From Daedaleopsis sinensis (Eukaryota; Basidiomycota; Agaricomycetes; Polyporales; Polyporaceae): a stretch of 64,000 bases of DNA. The notes beneath the pieces were generated by a model that was not told where the DNA came from, ran no database searches, and saw nothing but the letters and a program-made list of their open reading frames with translations. Location: NCBI GenBank assembly GCA_033807695.1, contig CM066300.1, forward strand, positions 3,596,001 through 3,660,000, given 5' to 3'. Position 1 is the first letter of the stretch, and each line of letters opens with the position of its first letter. Below, piece after piece: positions 24,537-36,333 of this stretch. A program made the position numbers and the translations under genes.

Positions 24537-25234
24537 GATTGCTGTTCTTCTATCCTCAGATACACGGAGACATGAGCTGGGCCCGTTGTTGCAGTACAAG
24601 ATTCGTGGTAGCTGACCTGCCAGTCAGACTCGGAGGGCTTGACTACGGAGGCGCTGGCAAGCGCGTGTACGTGGCCATCAATTTGCGGTGACGTCGTAGA
24701 TCAGACTCGTGATCGCGTCGCGCGCGCGGATCGTAACTTTGGAATTGGACGCACGCGTTCGCGCAAGCTTCAATTTCGTGTCAGCTTGAACAAATCTTGC
24801 ACTTGGATGCATGGCGAATGCACATATGGCGTCCCCGACAGACTATGGTACTTGGCGTCACCGTCTTTCACCTGGCGGGAGGATCATTATTGTCTAGGCC
24901 AACTGTCACCGAGCTCGAGGATCCGCCATTAGCTATCAGAGAGCAGCTACTCTGCACGGAGCCCATGTATGTGCAATATGACCTCGGATGCAGAACACAG
25001 TTTGATATGAGCTGGAGGCGCGTCATGTATGAGACGGGCACTCGCTACTCGGCTCCAGTCGAGGGAGGATGTGTTGGAGCTGTCTGGCCAACGCGACTTG
25101 TCTCCGCCCACGACATACTGTCCCCCTCCCCCATTGGCTCTACCAGCCTGTCCACTCTTTTATAACCAAACACTGCGCTACCCTCCATCTGTCCTCCATA
25201 GCTCACCATCAACTTCACCGCTCCAACTGCAGCC
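24537..25234. promoter_or_regulatory. Divergent promoter region with a TATA box
   Basis: About 700 bp between divergent starts of ALG9 (24536, -) and the next gene (25235, +). TATAA at 25161-25165 lies about 70 bp before the plus-strand start, in a pyrimidine-rich setting, and is a credible core promoter element. I see no gene inside. Confidence 0.5.
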
Positions 25235-27442
25235 ATGGACGAACCTTTCCGCCGCCCCCGCAACTGGAACGTCCTCCACGCCCTCGAATCTCTCAACCCC
25301 CCAAGCCCATCCCCTTCCACTAGTTTCGATCCTCTCGAGTTCCTCGCCAGCTCCGGCGAGATACCCATCTTCCTCCACACGAACCACCCCGAAGATAATA
25401 GGAGCTCCCTCTTCTCTCTCTCGACTAGAGCCCCTTCGCGCGCGAGTTCCGCCAACTTGCTCAAGCCCAGCTCAAGTTTGGCCACCTTTCAGTCCATCAA
25501 TACGTTCGGCATGCCCCATGGCTCCCGATCAGCAGGCATACTGTCAAGAGACGATGCGAGCGACCATCTGGCGCCCCGGTCTGTCCCGTCTCCTCAATAT
25601 AATGAACTCTTGGCTAGGCCTCAGCGGGGTGCTGAATACTGGAATAACCGCTTTTCTGCTGTCTTGGACTTCGCTGCTGCTCCTGTGGTCTCTGCTCCTG
25701 AGGGTTCCAGCGATGCCAGTGTGAACTACGATCAGCCCACGTGTCCCTATGATCGTGATTTCTGCCGACCATCTCCAAGCGTTCCCTACTCGATATGCAC
25801 CTCCGATTCTATAGTGATATCCCCCGCAGAGGACGATATGCGCCGGAATTACCCCTCTCAATTGAACATGAATACTTTCAGGTTCCCTCCTCCTGAATCA
25901 TCTTCACACTCCTTATCCTCTGCGTCTTCTGCGACATCCGTCGAATATAACATATCACCCGCTCCCTCTACAGCCGCCACCGCAATTTCCGAAGATTTTA
26001 ACGCAATACCCACCATTCGCTTCAGGTCGCCGCTCTTGCGTGATCCGCTCAGACCTCACACACACGAGTGTTATCCATACGCCAAGCTCGGCTCGTACCA
26101 GCCAACTCGCTGTCCATCTCCACAGTCTGTGCATGCATCGCCATGTCTGACCGTGTGCCCAGAGCCTCCGCCAGCTTATGACACTGCAAATGCGGTAACA
26201 TCCACTTCAAGATCGGGTTCAGGCCCTGGCACCGGCTCCGGTTCTGGACACTCTCGTTCCCAGAATCGAGCGTACCCTGTACCCGACTTGCCCGACGTCC
26301 TGGGCTGGCTACGCGACATTTGCTTCGAGCTCTGGATCGATCAGGAAGGGTTTCGCGCAATCCGCCCCAAGTTTCGTCTCGCCGGCTATACGTCTTCTTC
26401 TACGCCGTCACCGTTCTCGTCCACCGCTGAAAATGGCTTTGTCGACACATTGGCGCACGGTGTCGCTCTCTTCCGTCCTGTACGCCGCGAGGCGTATGCC
26501 TACCATCATGGGACTCTGGACTCCACACCCGCGCTGCGTCGCCTGACCCTTGCAGACAGCGAAGACAAGGACTATATCTCTCGCCAGGCCAGCTTGACCA
26601 TCAAGTCCAACGGAGTCTATGTCGTCACTGGGACGGAATCGTTCGACGACCACCCGCTTAGTCCGGCTATGATAGCGCAGGCTGCTGGCAACATTCTGCA
26701 TCTGGGTTCTGAGCACTCGACCTCGCTTCAGCTGCAGTGGCGCTTCGAATACGTCGTGGACGATAGAAAGACGGACACCGGACGGTTGATGCCTGGCGAG
26801 AAAACACTGACTCCTCTGAACTTCTCGTGCTCTCCTGGGCTGCTACATCATACGCACGGCAAGCGCATACGACTCATGTACGTGCTCATGAAGAACATCA
26901 CCCCGAAGCTCTCCGCTGCGAGGATGTCTGCTCCCGATCATAGCGCGCTCGAGGTCGAAACAGACGAGGAGGCCAATATGCCGTTGCTGTGCTATTCCCC
27001 GCCTGAGCTCGAGGCCAGCCACAGACGGACGCGGTCCTCGGAACCACCGAGCGCGCTGCCTTCCAACGGCGGGCCCGAGCCCGAGTCGACGCCCAGAAGC
27101 AGGCCGCGCTCTCTGTCGGGCGCGATCCTCGACATCGGCCACCAGCCGCAGGGTTCCGTGCAGATGCAGAGCAGCCGGGGGCCGCCCTCCAGCTATTACG
27201 GCACATACTCGACCGTAGGCGCACCCGGCTCGTCTAGGGTGTCGCGGCAGATTCTCTCGCGCGAAGAGCTCGCGGTCATCCTCGCATCGTTCCCCAACCC
27301 CAGCGAGAGCCCCCGTCGCGGTGCGGGCCCGCAGCCTGCCGTCAGGGCGCTCAGTCCTCCCAGCTACTACCGGAGCCGGCGAACGGGGTCGGCGTCGAGA
27401 GAGCTGGAGCGGGTAGACGAGATGGGGATGGTCTTGGGATGA
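25235..27442 (+). CDS. Uncharacterised Ser/Pro-rich protein, single exon
   Basis: One uninterrupted 735-residue frame starting at an ATG in good context (gccATGg). Residues 1-340 are Ser/Pro/Thr-rich and probably disordered. The middle (about 345-580) looks folded: GWLRDICFELWIDQEGFRAI, an imperfect beta-rich stretch with LRRLTLADSEDKDYI and NGVYVVTGTESFDD, then LQLQWRFEYVVDDR and TLTPLNFSCSPGLLH. The last 150 residues are again low-complexity with Pro and Arg. There is no signal peptide or TM helix. The lack of introns is unusual in this window, where almost every other gene is split. I do not recognise the family. Confidence 0.75.
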   Translation: MDEPFRRPRNWNVLHALESLNPPSPSPSTSFDPLEFLASSGEIPIFLHTNHPEDNRSSLFSLSTRAPSRASSANLLKPSSSLATFQSINTFGMPHGSRSAGILSRDDASDHLAPRSVPSPQYNELLARPQRGAEYWNNRFSAVLDFAAAPVVSAPEGSSDASVNYDQPTCPYDRDFCRPSPSVPYSICTSDSIVISPAEDDMRRNYPSQLNMNTFRFPPPESSSHSLSSASSATSVEYNISPAPSTAATAISEDFNAIPTIRFRSPLLRDPLRPHTHECYPYAKLGSYQPTRCPSPQSVHASPCLTVCPEPPPAYDTANAVTSTSRSGSGPGTGSGSGHSRSQNRAYPVPDLPDVLGWLRDICFELWIDQEGFRAIRPKFRLAGYTSSSTPSPFSSTAENGFVDTLAHGVALFRPVRREAYAYHHGTLDSTPALRRLTLADSEDKDYISRQASLTIKSNGVYVVTGTESFDDHPLSPAMIAQAAGNILHLGSEHSTSLQLQWRFEYVVDDRKTDTGRLMPGEKTLTPLNFSCSPGLLHHTHGKRIRLMYVLMKNITPKLSAARMSAPDHSALEVETDEEANMPLLCYSPPELEASHRRTRSSEPPSALPSNGGPEPESTPRSRPRSLSGAILDIGHQPQGSVQMQSSRGPPSSYYGTYSTVGAPGSSRVSRQILSREELAVILASFPNPSESPRRGAGPQPAVRALSPPSYYRSRRTGSASRELERVDEMGMVLG

Positions 27443-27693
27443 CGTATAGGTGCTTCCGCATATGCATCTGTGTTGAGAGCGTCGCCGTTGACCTTCACCT
27501 TGTAGTTTTGGCATCATCTGGATCTTCGCTCCGATATCCTTGTAGGCGAGCTCTGACTAGTGACTGCCGACCATGTAGTTGAGCACATTCTACACTGTCT
27601 ACAATACATCACGCGAATAATACCATGGGTTTGTGTCCGTATCTCTGCACACCCATGGAAGTAATCCACGATGGGCTGCCAGGCTTCCAGGGG

Positions 27694-29710
27694 CTACCTT
27701 CCTGTCAGACGGATCTCCAGCCAACGAAGAGGGGGATACGTCACGGCTGCGAACGCGGCGGCCAGCTACGCGTACGGCAACGCAGAGCGCAAACATCAGC
27801 TTCACGTGTAGGGTGCAGACCGTGCAGTCGGGGCAACGCTCACCTCGAAGCCCAAGTCGGCACCGAATTCCGCCCCGGCGTCCTTTGCGAGCGGCCCAGT
27901 GTACCAGACCTCGGACATGCCCACCACCGCCCCGGCTACCCCAAAGCACCCTGCGAGTACACCCGCGATGCCAGTCGGCAACCTGATCCCCTACGTATGA
28001 GCATGCGGGACACAGGGTATAGCATGCCGCCACTCACCGGCCTGGGGAGTCCCAGTCGTCGAGGTTGTAGCCGCCGAGCGGCCCGCGCGCGCGCCGGAAG
28101 AGGAAGTGCTCCTCGGCGACGACGACGACGAAGAACGCGGTCCAGTACGAGAGGATGCTGAGGAAGTTGGAGAGGATCGCGGAGAAGTGCGCGCGCCCGG
28201 CGACGCCCGCGACCGTGTACACGACGAACGCGAGCACCGTCCACAGGAAGCGCGGGACGCGCGCGAACGGCCGCCCGAGCGACTGCATCGCGAGCCCCGC
28301 GCTGTACGTGTTCGGGATGTTGTTCGCCCTGCGCGCACGCGGTCGTGTCAGTCGAATGGGTGTGTATGTACGTGTGCGAGAAGGGGGCGCGACTCACACG
28401 ACGGAGAGGCCGAGGAGGACGAGGAGGAACTTGCCGAAGCCGCCCCAGGGCGCGAGCACCTGTGCGACGAGCCCGCCGGTGCTGCCGTCCGCGTACGCCT
28501 CGACATACGCCGGGCCCGAGATCGTCATGAGCGCGGCGCCGAGGATCTCGACGAAGCAGATCGGGATGAAGAGCCCGAAGAAGGTGAGCAGGAAGACCTT
28601 CGAGCTCGGCGTGTCGGCGGGAAGCCTGCAGTTGTAGTCCGCGGCGACCGGGGCCCACTGCAGTGGGTGGAATACGGTGAGCGGCGCTGCGTTGCAGAAC
28701 TGAGGCTGAGCATGCAGTGCGGACGTACTCCGGTGAACGAGCCGAAGACGATGCCTCCGAAGCTGAGGATGTCTGCGGAGAGCGCTCTGCCGCTGTCCTC
28801 GAGCGGTTTCTGCGCGCCGATGTCGAACCCGGCGTGTCCGCCGAGGCCCCAGAGGCACACGATGATGGCGGAGATCACGATCCACGCGTAGCGTTCGTAG
28901 TAGTGGACGAGGTGGTAGCCCACGAAGCACGGTATCAGGCTGAGGACGCCGATGATGATGATCCCGACCACCAGCGGCAGCGTCCCAGGGTTCACGGACG
29001 CGAGTGTCTGCCCGCCCAGGATGACAGCCGTCACCGAGAAGCCTAGCCTGCACGTCCAAACGGCTCCGTCAGACCATGCATGTATGCTCGCACATAGGCC
29101 GGCCAAGCTCACTGGGTAAGGATGTTGAGAATAGAGTATATCGTGCCGCCCACGTATCCGGAGCTGAACCGGGTAATGATCATGGTCCGCAGGCCTGTCT
29201 GTGGTCCCAGCGTGCTGATGAACGCGGTTGCGACCCCGCCCAACGCGCCAAAGCAAAGAATGGTAGCGATGGCATGCCTGCAGCGTGGGTCAAGGTATGT
29301 TCAGAAGAGGAGAAGAGCCAGAGAAGTGTCCTACGGGAGCGTGAGCGTGAAGAACCCTTGCCCCAGGGTGCCGATGGGAATCGTCGTGAGCACGGTATTT
29401 ACGGACCACCACATCAGCAAGCTGGGAGAAGGGAACGCATTATGAACGACTTCGAATTCTCGACTGGGAGCTATATACGCAACTTGTTCCACATATTCTT
29501 CGTCTCCCGCTGGTCTTCTGGTACGCGCTCTACGCCCCTCGCTTCCACACCACTGGCGAAGAGCCTGGCGAGCAGAGGTCCGAGGGGGCCGTAGCGCTTC
29601 ACGAGTGCATCTTCGGGTGCATGATCAGCTGCTGGGACCGTGCTATTCTGAGCTGTGAAGCCTTTCTCCCTGTCGTGACCATAGGATCCGTTCGACTTGA
29701 GGACGGACAT
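27694..29710 (-). CDS. NCS1 purine-cytosine permease (Fcy2/Fcy21-like)
   Basis: Eight exons (29710..29484, 29421..29335, 29277..29113, 29047..28729, 28657..28398, 28328..28038, 27982..27844, 27765..27694) encode 519 residues in phase. Landmarks are NMWNNLLMWWSVNTVLTTIP in the exon 1-2 region, LGPQTGLRTMIITRFSSGY, SFTGWAPVAADYNCRLPADT, NNIPNTYSAGLAMQSLG and a hydrophobic C-terminal part ending LRWLEIRLTGR. Length, about 12 TM helices and the WAPVAADYN block fit fungal NCS1 proton symporters for adenine, guanine, hypoxanthine and cytosine at the plasma membrane. The exact substrate cannot be read from sequence. The first donor (GTTGCG) is weak but gives the expected WNNLLMWW join. Coding GC is highest in exons 5-7. 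Confidence 0.92.
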
Positions 29711-29865
29711 CCTCGTACGTGGGGTGGGGACGAAGAGAATTTACCGTAAACATGGTGGATGACGTGGAACAGGTCCTCAGGGGCGTCCGAAAAGCTATTT
29801 TTGTTATCGAGCTACCTCTCATTTGACGCGAAAAGGATCCAATATATTATAATGCTCAATACAGT

Positions 29866-32800
29866 CTATACAGGAGGCTTGTTGTCCTTTTGCGCTGCGA
29901 GGCAGAGTCAGAAGGGGAAGGGCGTGAAGGAGCAGGCAATGATGTAAAACTTACCCATGGTGATCCGGTCACCCAAGGACAGAGCAATGCCCTGCGTTTT
30001 ACTCCGTATCCGTACATGTCCGTTGATAGTGCCGCCTTCCGTGCGCTCGATGCTCAGATTGGCCAGCGCGTCCTCGCCTACAAAAGTGACCATGAAAACC
30101 CGATTGTTACACAAAGCACAGGGCACGTACCGAACAAGCTCCGGGCATACATGTTGGCCGACAGGAAATCGCAGTCGCCTGACAGAGCGCCTTCTGGCGT
30201 GAGACACGACATGTTCGTCGCCTTCATGACATGCTGCAAGTATTCCCTCGGATCCCTGCACCACCGTTAGAAACGACCGAATGCAGGTGACCTGACGAGA
30301 CGTACGAGATTGTTGTGGTCACATTAACCCTGTTCTCCCACTCGAACTCTGTCCACATGCTACGGAACTGTAATGGCCAAAGATTAAAGACTATATTTTG
30401 GCCCGTAAATGGGCGCCAGCTCACCTGTTGCTCCGTGCAGTACGCAGGCTTGATGTAATCCATGATGTCGATGTGGATGTCGTTGAGAATGACGCATTGC
30501 TCCGCCATCCCTGGTCCCTCCCAGAGAATACTGCCGAAGATGACACCCGTCTCCGTCGACGACACCTTGATTGTCGCCTTGATGCTCTGGAAGCTGTGGG
30601 GCGCGATCGTATACAGCGAGGGGCGCTCCACAAGCTTGAGGTCGCCGAGAGTGGCGAAGTCGAGGCACAGGTTCTGGAGCGTGTCCGCAGTCTGATTGAC
30701 AAGCAATACGTCTGTTTTCACATTTTATTAAGCATGACGTCTCTGACGGGAACGGAGCAACCTACCGAGAGAAATGTCGAAGCCGTGAACCTTGACATAT
30801 GCTTCGGCGTAGATGGGGTCGGAGAAGCCAGTGAGCTGGGAAATACGGCTAAGGTTCGAGATGAAGTCCTCGGTGATCTCGCTAGCGCCAGTGGCACGGT
30901 TCACATCCTCCGAATCCTGTGAACGCGCAAGATAAGCCTTGGCGTAAACCAAAGGTACAGAGACCGCTTACATCGAGGAAGTCGTCCGCGGCCTTCTTGG
31001 AGAACTGGCGGAAAGTGAGCAGGTCATCGACCTGGACGATAGCCGCCTTCGCTTGCTCAGATTCCTTCTTCTCCGCGGCCTTCTTCTGCACGCCGGGAGA
31101 TTAGTTTACAAGAGGACTAGCGCAAGCGGAGTGTGACAAACCTCCTGAGCAGCGACCATCTTCGAGTACGCGGCCTTGGTGTCGCTGAGGAAAATTTGGT
31201 GGACTGGACGAGCCGATTGCAGCTCGCTGAGAGTCTGGATACAGTTCATGATGCGCTCCGTAGAATCCTCGTCGATTGGTACAGTCACAAACTTGGACTG
31301 GCCGACGCGGATTACTGAGGCCATCACGAGCATCGCCTATATGCCTGTAAGTACGAGTAGCGCAATCGAAGCCAGTGACTAGGGCTGCTGACCTCGGCTC
31401 GGAGGGCGTTGCATTTGCGCTTGTCGCTGGACAACTCAGAGTAACGGAGGACGAGCTTAGTCAAAGCAGAGGCAAGAACAGAGCCAGTGAAGAAATCGCC
31501 GCCAAGGATGAGAGCTATCGACATCCGGTGAGGGTTAGCCCTATCGTCTACGTCACGACGAACGTACCTCTCAGTGGTGGCTTCGAGGCAGCCTTCACAG
31601 CCTCTAGGCGCGCATTCGACACGCTTGTGAATGCCGTCTCCGTCGCGTAAGTACCATCTGCTAAGACCTTAGGCTTCGAAGTCTCGACCTTCGCCTCATC
31701 TTTCTTCTCCTCCCCTTCCTCGGCACCTGCCTCCTCAAGCAGCCGCTGCTCCGAGGCAAGGATCGGTATCTCACCAAGTACCTTGCGAAGCTCGCGGAAA
31801 ATGTCCTGAATTTCTTGGATGTCCTCCGCGTACTCGCCGAGGATCCAGAGCACTCCGCGGTACACTTTGCCGGATTTGATCTCCGGGAGGGTCTGCGTGA
31901 GCTTCTCGCAGATCGTCCGGCGCAGTGGAGGGAACTTCTCGACGACCTCGCGGACGAACGCGACAACATCCAGCGCGGAAGGGTTGTTTGTGTCTCCGAG
32001 GAAGTCCATGAGGGCGTGGACTACGCTCGCGGCAACCTCGGAGAACTTGACGGCGCAGACGTGGATGGACTGGATGAGAAGTTGTCTGTACTCTGGGGCC
32101 TTCTCGAACTCCTGGTCTTGTGTCTTCTGCAGCTGCTTCTTGAGAGACAGGACAACCTCTTCTACGTTGCGACTGGAGGTGAGGCTGAGCACGATGCTGA
32201 TTGCTTTCCTGCGGACCTCCAGATCCGTACTGCCGTTCGAATGCGCGGTCAAACCTCGGACACGCCACAAAAGTGCAATTGCCATACCTAGAAAGAATCT
32301 GCAACACGTCCGTGATGAGGGAGTCGAGAACATGGCCGTGCTTGGAACGGAGGGCATCGAACCGATCGAGAACAATGAGCTTCGCGTTGTTGTCCGATTC
32401 CTTTTGGACGAGTGAAATGTAACAGGACGCGGCAGCTGAACTATAATCAGCTTATAGTCTTCGCGTAGTCGCTGACCTACATACCCTTCACAGCGGCGGG
32501 GTTCTGAGTCAGGGAAGTGAGGGTGCTTGCAGCTTCGTACTTCACGGCGTGCGAGGGCGCATTGAGTAGCTCGGAGATGAGCAGGATATACCGGGCCTGG
32601 CAACCGTCACTTCTCTTCTGTCCACGCGACCTTAGCTGTAGAAATGGAACTCACCTTGTGTGTCGTCTCCTGCTTGCAATCCAGTCTAATCACCTCGATA
32701 ATGCTCATCTGCAGCAGTTCGTCCATGCCCGGAATCTGGTCGAATACCTGCAGAATGTACTCGACCGCTTTCGGCATCGCGCACTGCGAGAGGAAGACGA

Positions 32801-33550
32801 ATGCATTGCGCTTGCATGTCGCGTCCGATTCCGCGGCGAGGAAGGTTTGGATGAGCTCGGGCGCGTCGGGAATGAGGTGCTCAAACTCGCGGTAGATGGA
32901 GTACACGGCAAACACGGCATTCTTCCGGACATATGAGTGTCGGTGCTCGAGACATGCACGGCAAGTCGGGATGAGCGGTTCGAGCAGTTCAGCGTCCTTG
33001 GCGATCTTTTGAAGGAAGCGCAATGTCGCGCCACGGATATACTCGTTGGGATGTTGCTGCGAGTCCACCGTAAATCGCGGGATTGTAAATAACGACGGCA
33101 GGGACTTACGAGGTCATTGCGGATCGAATTACTTGATTGTCTATTAGGCGAAGCGGAGAGAGCGCGATATATATGGGACTCACACAACGAGAATCATCTC
33201 CTGCTTCAGCTTTCCGTTCTCATCGTACTTCGGACAAACCTCCCAGTAGAAGTGTAGCATCTTCTTGAGCTGCTTGTTTCGTGAAGGCATGACATATTGG
33301 ATGATTGACATCAGGAGTGTCGGCTTCATTGGACAAGTAAGTGCGCATAGAGTCAGTCTTCTGCAAGAGACCGCTTCGTTCCACACACCTGGGGGTTGCC
33401 ATTGACCGTGGACACGATGATTTTGCGCAACGTGTCAAGCTTGACCTCGTCCGAGCCTTTCTGCAGTGCAGTTCGAAGTTCCTGGGTAGTGGGTGCCTCT
33501 GATGCATCTTCATAGATCAAGGTGTAGCAGGGAGCATCGGCTGACGCCAT
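29866..33550 (-). CDS. SEC26: Coatomer subunit beta (beta-COP)
   Basis: Large multi-exon minus-strand gene from ATG 33550 ([15 protein letters not shown]) to the stop at 29866-29868. Segments in order: [71 protein letters not shown], the HEAT-like adaptin N domain continuing to [17 protein letters not shown], a charged linker ([16 protein letters not shown]), then the C-terminal appendage part ([52 protein letters not shown]). The last exon is only 29 nt (29894..29866) and gives the tail [10 protein letters not shown]. Beta-COP is a core COPI coat subunit for Golgi-to-ER and intra-Golgi vesicles, recruited by Arf1. Length and domain order are normal for the family. Confidence 0.95.
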
Positions 33551-34086
33551 GGCGAGAACGAAGGAGGAGACAAGTGTACGAAGGAGGGACGGTCGACACT
33601 GCCGTGGAGGTCAAGAGATGAGTTACTATATTTGGGAGCATACACGACAGGTCGGAGGGCGCTCGTTCATGGCGACCGCTGACACTAGTGGCAGTATAAC
33701 CATATACCTCCGCAATACTACACCACCTTACCCTTCAGAGCTGGACATACAAAGTGATCCTGTACACACCACCTTGTAAGGCATGGTTCCTAGTAGTAGC
33801 TCAGCGAATACCTCAAGGAAAGACCTCCATAACAAGGGATCCCAAGCCTGACACTGGTTCACGATAACAGGTTTTTGAGAAATGTGTAGTAATTGTGCAA
33901 TAGCAAGGATGCGATATGCACCTAAGATTACAGTGAGCGTGACAGATTGTCCTCGAGTACATCTATGCGCGTATATCGGCTGTGACATGTAGAGCTCTCA
34001 AACGCACAGGAAGACGGGTCATATGTCCGACCGCGAACCTCCACAACGCCAGCAACTCATGCCTTATCACGCGTCGCGAGCGGAAC
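33551..34086. other. Intergenic region upstream of SEC26
   Basis: About 536 bp between the SEC26 start and the stop of the CstF-64-like gene, both minus. It should contain the SEC26 promoter. No ORF, repeat or RNA gene was recognised. Confidence 0.5.
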
Positions 34087-35057
34087 CTATGTTGGCAGAC
34101 CCAGGGTCGTACGCTGGTGAGAAGATAGAGTCAGGAACATTCGAGGGGTGGAAACGAAAGCTGAAAGAACGCTCACAAGCTTAATGATGTTCTCCCGGTC
34201 GGCCGGTGGTAGCTGGTAGACCTCATCTCTCGACATTGCAATGACACGCATGATCAATGCCTGCAGGACATGGCGTTGTGGGTTATGTTCCCTGACATTG
34301 GCACACGACCACGCTCACCTTCTGATCCTCCGGCAGCGCAGCGAGAGCCTCAGGAAGCATCGGAGCAGCCGGTCCAGGGCCTGGTACAGGAGGCGGTTGC
34401 GATGCATGAGGCAGCTGTGTATGTGGAGGTTGTGCATGGGGTGGTGGCTGCGTGTGTGGACCTGGTCCGTGAGAGAGTCCAGGTGCAGCAGGTGGACCGA
34501 ATCCAGGAATATGTGCTGGTCCTGGAGGGGGTGTGCCGTATCCCCGCCCTGCTCCGCCGGGACCGGTAGGGGGTCCACTAGAGTAGCCCTGCGGAGGATA
34601 CCCTCCTGAAGATGGATGAGAAGGATACGTTGGGGTCCCGCCTCTTGGTGGTACTTGAGCTTGTATATGCGGTGGAAGAGCTGATGGAGGTGGCATTATC
34701 GGAGGGACGGCAGCGGCAGCAACAGGTGGGCCTGAGCTCGATGCTCCTGAAGGAGCACCGTACTTAGCCAGTATCTCCTACACCTTCTCTCAGCATTACT
34801 GGTCGAGGCAGGCTCCCGCACGAACGCACCTGAACCACCTCCATCTTAACAGCGTTGATGTTCACCATCGTCGACATGAGTGCGTATGCAATCTGAGGTT
34901 GCCCATTAAGGATATTTCTCGCCTCATTAGGAGTAGTCCTCTAGTAGACCAGTATCACGGCTTCTGAATGATGTCGACGAGGTGCGCGCCACTCACAGAC
35001 CTTGAGGGTAAGCAAGAGCTCGAGTAGTTGCTCCTCCGGTATGACCGGTGTAGTCAT
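34087..35057 (-). CDS. CstF-64/Rna15-like protein lacking an RRM (hinge plus C-terminal domain)
   Basis: Five exons (35057..35001, 34940..34830, 34777..34319, 34260..34177, 34113..34087) encode 245 residues in phase. Residues about 8-70 match the CSTF2 hinge (EEQLLELLLTLK, TTPNEARNILNGQPQIAYAL, NAVKMEVVQEILAKYG). A Pro/Gly/Ala-rich region follows, then the C-terminal domain of CstF-64 (LPEDQKALIMRVIAMSRDEV, QLPPADRENIIKL). The hinge binds CstF-77/Rna14, and the C-terminal domain binds Pcf11-type partners in pre-mRNA cleavage and polyadenylation. The N-terminal RNA-recognition motif that normally precedes the hinge is missing, and the 396 bp up to the next gene leave little room for it. This may be a second, RRM-less paralogue (compare yeast Pti1), with a canonical RNA15 elsewhere. 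Confidence 0.85.
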
Positions 35058-35453
35058 AGCTGGAGTTGAGCTTGGAATTCGGGATATTGGAGCTTTGATG
35101 GCCTCACGCGTCGTAAGCTGTAGACCCCGACCAGAGTGATGACAGGGAAAGATGTTTGCGTTGTGTTTTACGAGCAGTTTATAGCAGTATACGAATGGCG
35201 TCGGTAGTGGTAGAGTTTTGAAAGGGATTCACAACAGACGCTCGTGGTGGAACAACTACTTAGTTCCAGGAGCTCGAATGCTGGGCAGTGAGCTATGTAC
35301 TTACACATAGCTATGTCCGAACAGGACGATGTTGATATAACTTATGGCATTACTCGATGTCTATCATAGGCGCGACGATGACGATGACTGACTACACAGA
35401 TACAGAGTTGTCAAATCAGGGCTACTGGAGGAATCATGGTACATCAAAGACGC
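35058..35453. other. Intergenic region upstream of the CstF-64-like gene
   Basis: 396 bp on the promoter side of the RRM-less CstF-64-like gene and downstream of the glutaredoxin stop. The minus frame is open for about 35 residues before the chosen ATG, but without a start or RRM-like motif (no RNP1/RNP2 pattern). Confidence 0.5.
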
Positions 35454-35964
35454 TTACGCCGAGACGAGCTCAGCGAGCTTGCCCTTGGAGTCGAGACCGA
35501 CAACGGTATCGCAGCCTCCGACGTGCTTCTGGTCTATAGATGGCATGTGAACCTCAAGTTCTCGCATAGCAACGGCGGCTTCAGGTAGACTCACTGATGA
35601 AGATGTTAGGCACGGATCGCTGACCGGTCTTCTCCTGCAGGTAGTCCTGGATCGCCGAGCCCTCGTCCATCTCGTCCAACCTAAGTGTGTATTCAATGCA
35701 ATCAAAACGGACGCCGACCAGCCGTCACTATCATGCGATGCCGGGATCAAGACGCGCACAAACGCACTCATAAATCTTGGTCTGAGTGTCAGGGAACTTG
35801 GACGCGAGCAGGGCCTTAGCACGCTTGCAGTACGGGCAGTAGGACTTGGAGAAGATCGCAATCTTGTTCTCCGTGATAGTGTTCTAGTAGCACGTACGCG
35901 TGAGGCTAGTAGTCTACTGGGGGAGTGGGCTCGAACATACCTCGACGAGATCCTTGACGGCCAT
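35454..35964 (-). CDS. Dithiol glutaredoxin (CPYC class)
   Basis: Four exons (35964..35941, 35883..35768, 35680..35595, 35533..35454) encode 101 residues. The active site CPYC is in AIFSKSYCPYCKRAKALL. GQRSVPNIFINQKHVGGCDTV supplies the cis-Pro TVP-like loop (SVP) and the GG motif for glutathione binding. Length and motifs are those of class I glutaredoxins, glutathione-dependent disulfide reductases of cytosol or mitochondria. The fourth-exon acceptor must be TATAG at 35534, giving IFINQKH; the nearer CAG breaks the frame. An upstream ATG (about 36104, MLPSLFRGVRGLLTPRAP) could be spliced in frame to add a mitochondrial-type presequence; see findings. Confidence 0.92.
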
Positions 35965-36333
35965 GATCTTGAGCTGGTTGGGAGATGGGTTGGATGAAGA
36001 TGCGGACGTTGTGGCTAGCAGCGATGGAGAGTGAAGAAGCTTACTGGGTCAGGAGGAGCACGGGGAGTGAGCAAACCTCTAACACCTCTAAATAGACTGG
36101 GCAGCATCGATAACTTCAACTTGCAATTGAACAGTTGCTGAGCAATCCAGCCCTAGTGAGGGACTCATGCGTTGCGTCATCGCACACGCGCGCACGTGCA
36201 CTTTCTGCGTGCATTCCAGCACGCGTCGGGCGCGCGTCGCTGGATTTTGTACTCTTTCTGCCATCCCCTCACCAAACAAGGTCACTTACCTGTTGCACAA
36301 ATACCTGGAAGACACGCGAGTAGGACTCGAACA
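35965..36333. promoter_or_regulatory. Divergent promoter of glutaredoxin and NIF3
   Basis: 369 bp between the glutaredoxin ATG (35964, -) and the NIF3 ATG (36334, +). It includes the possible alternative 5' exon of the glutaredoxin on the minus strand. I see no clear TATA element. Confidence 0.5.

Noticed and set aside
28106..28891. 261-codon plus-strand acidic frame opposite the NCS1 permease
   Set aside because: It crosses permease introns and exons without regard to splice sites; the minus-strand permease is well supported.
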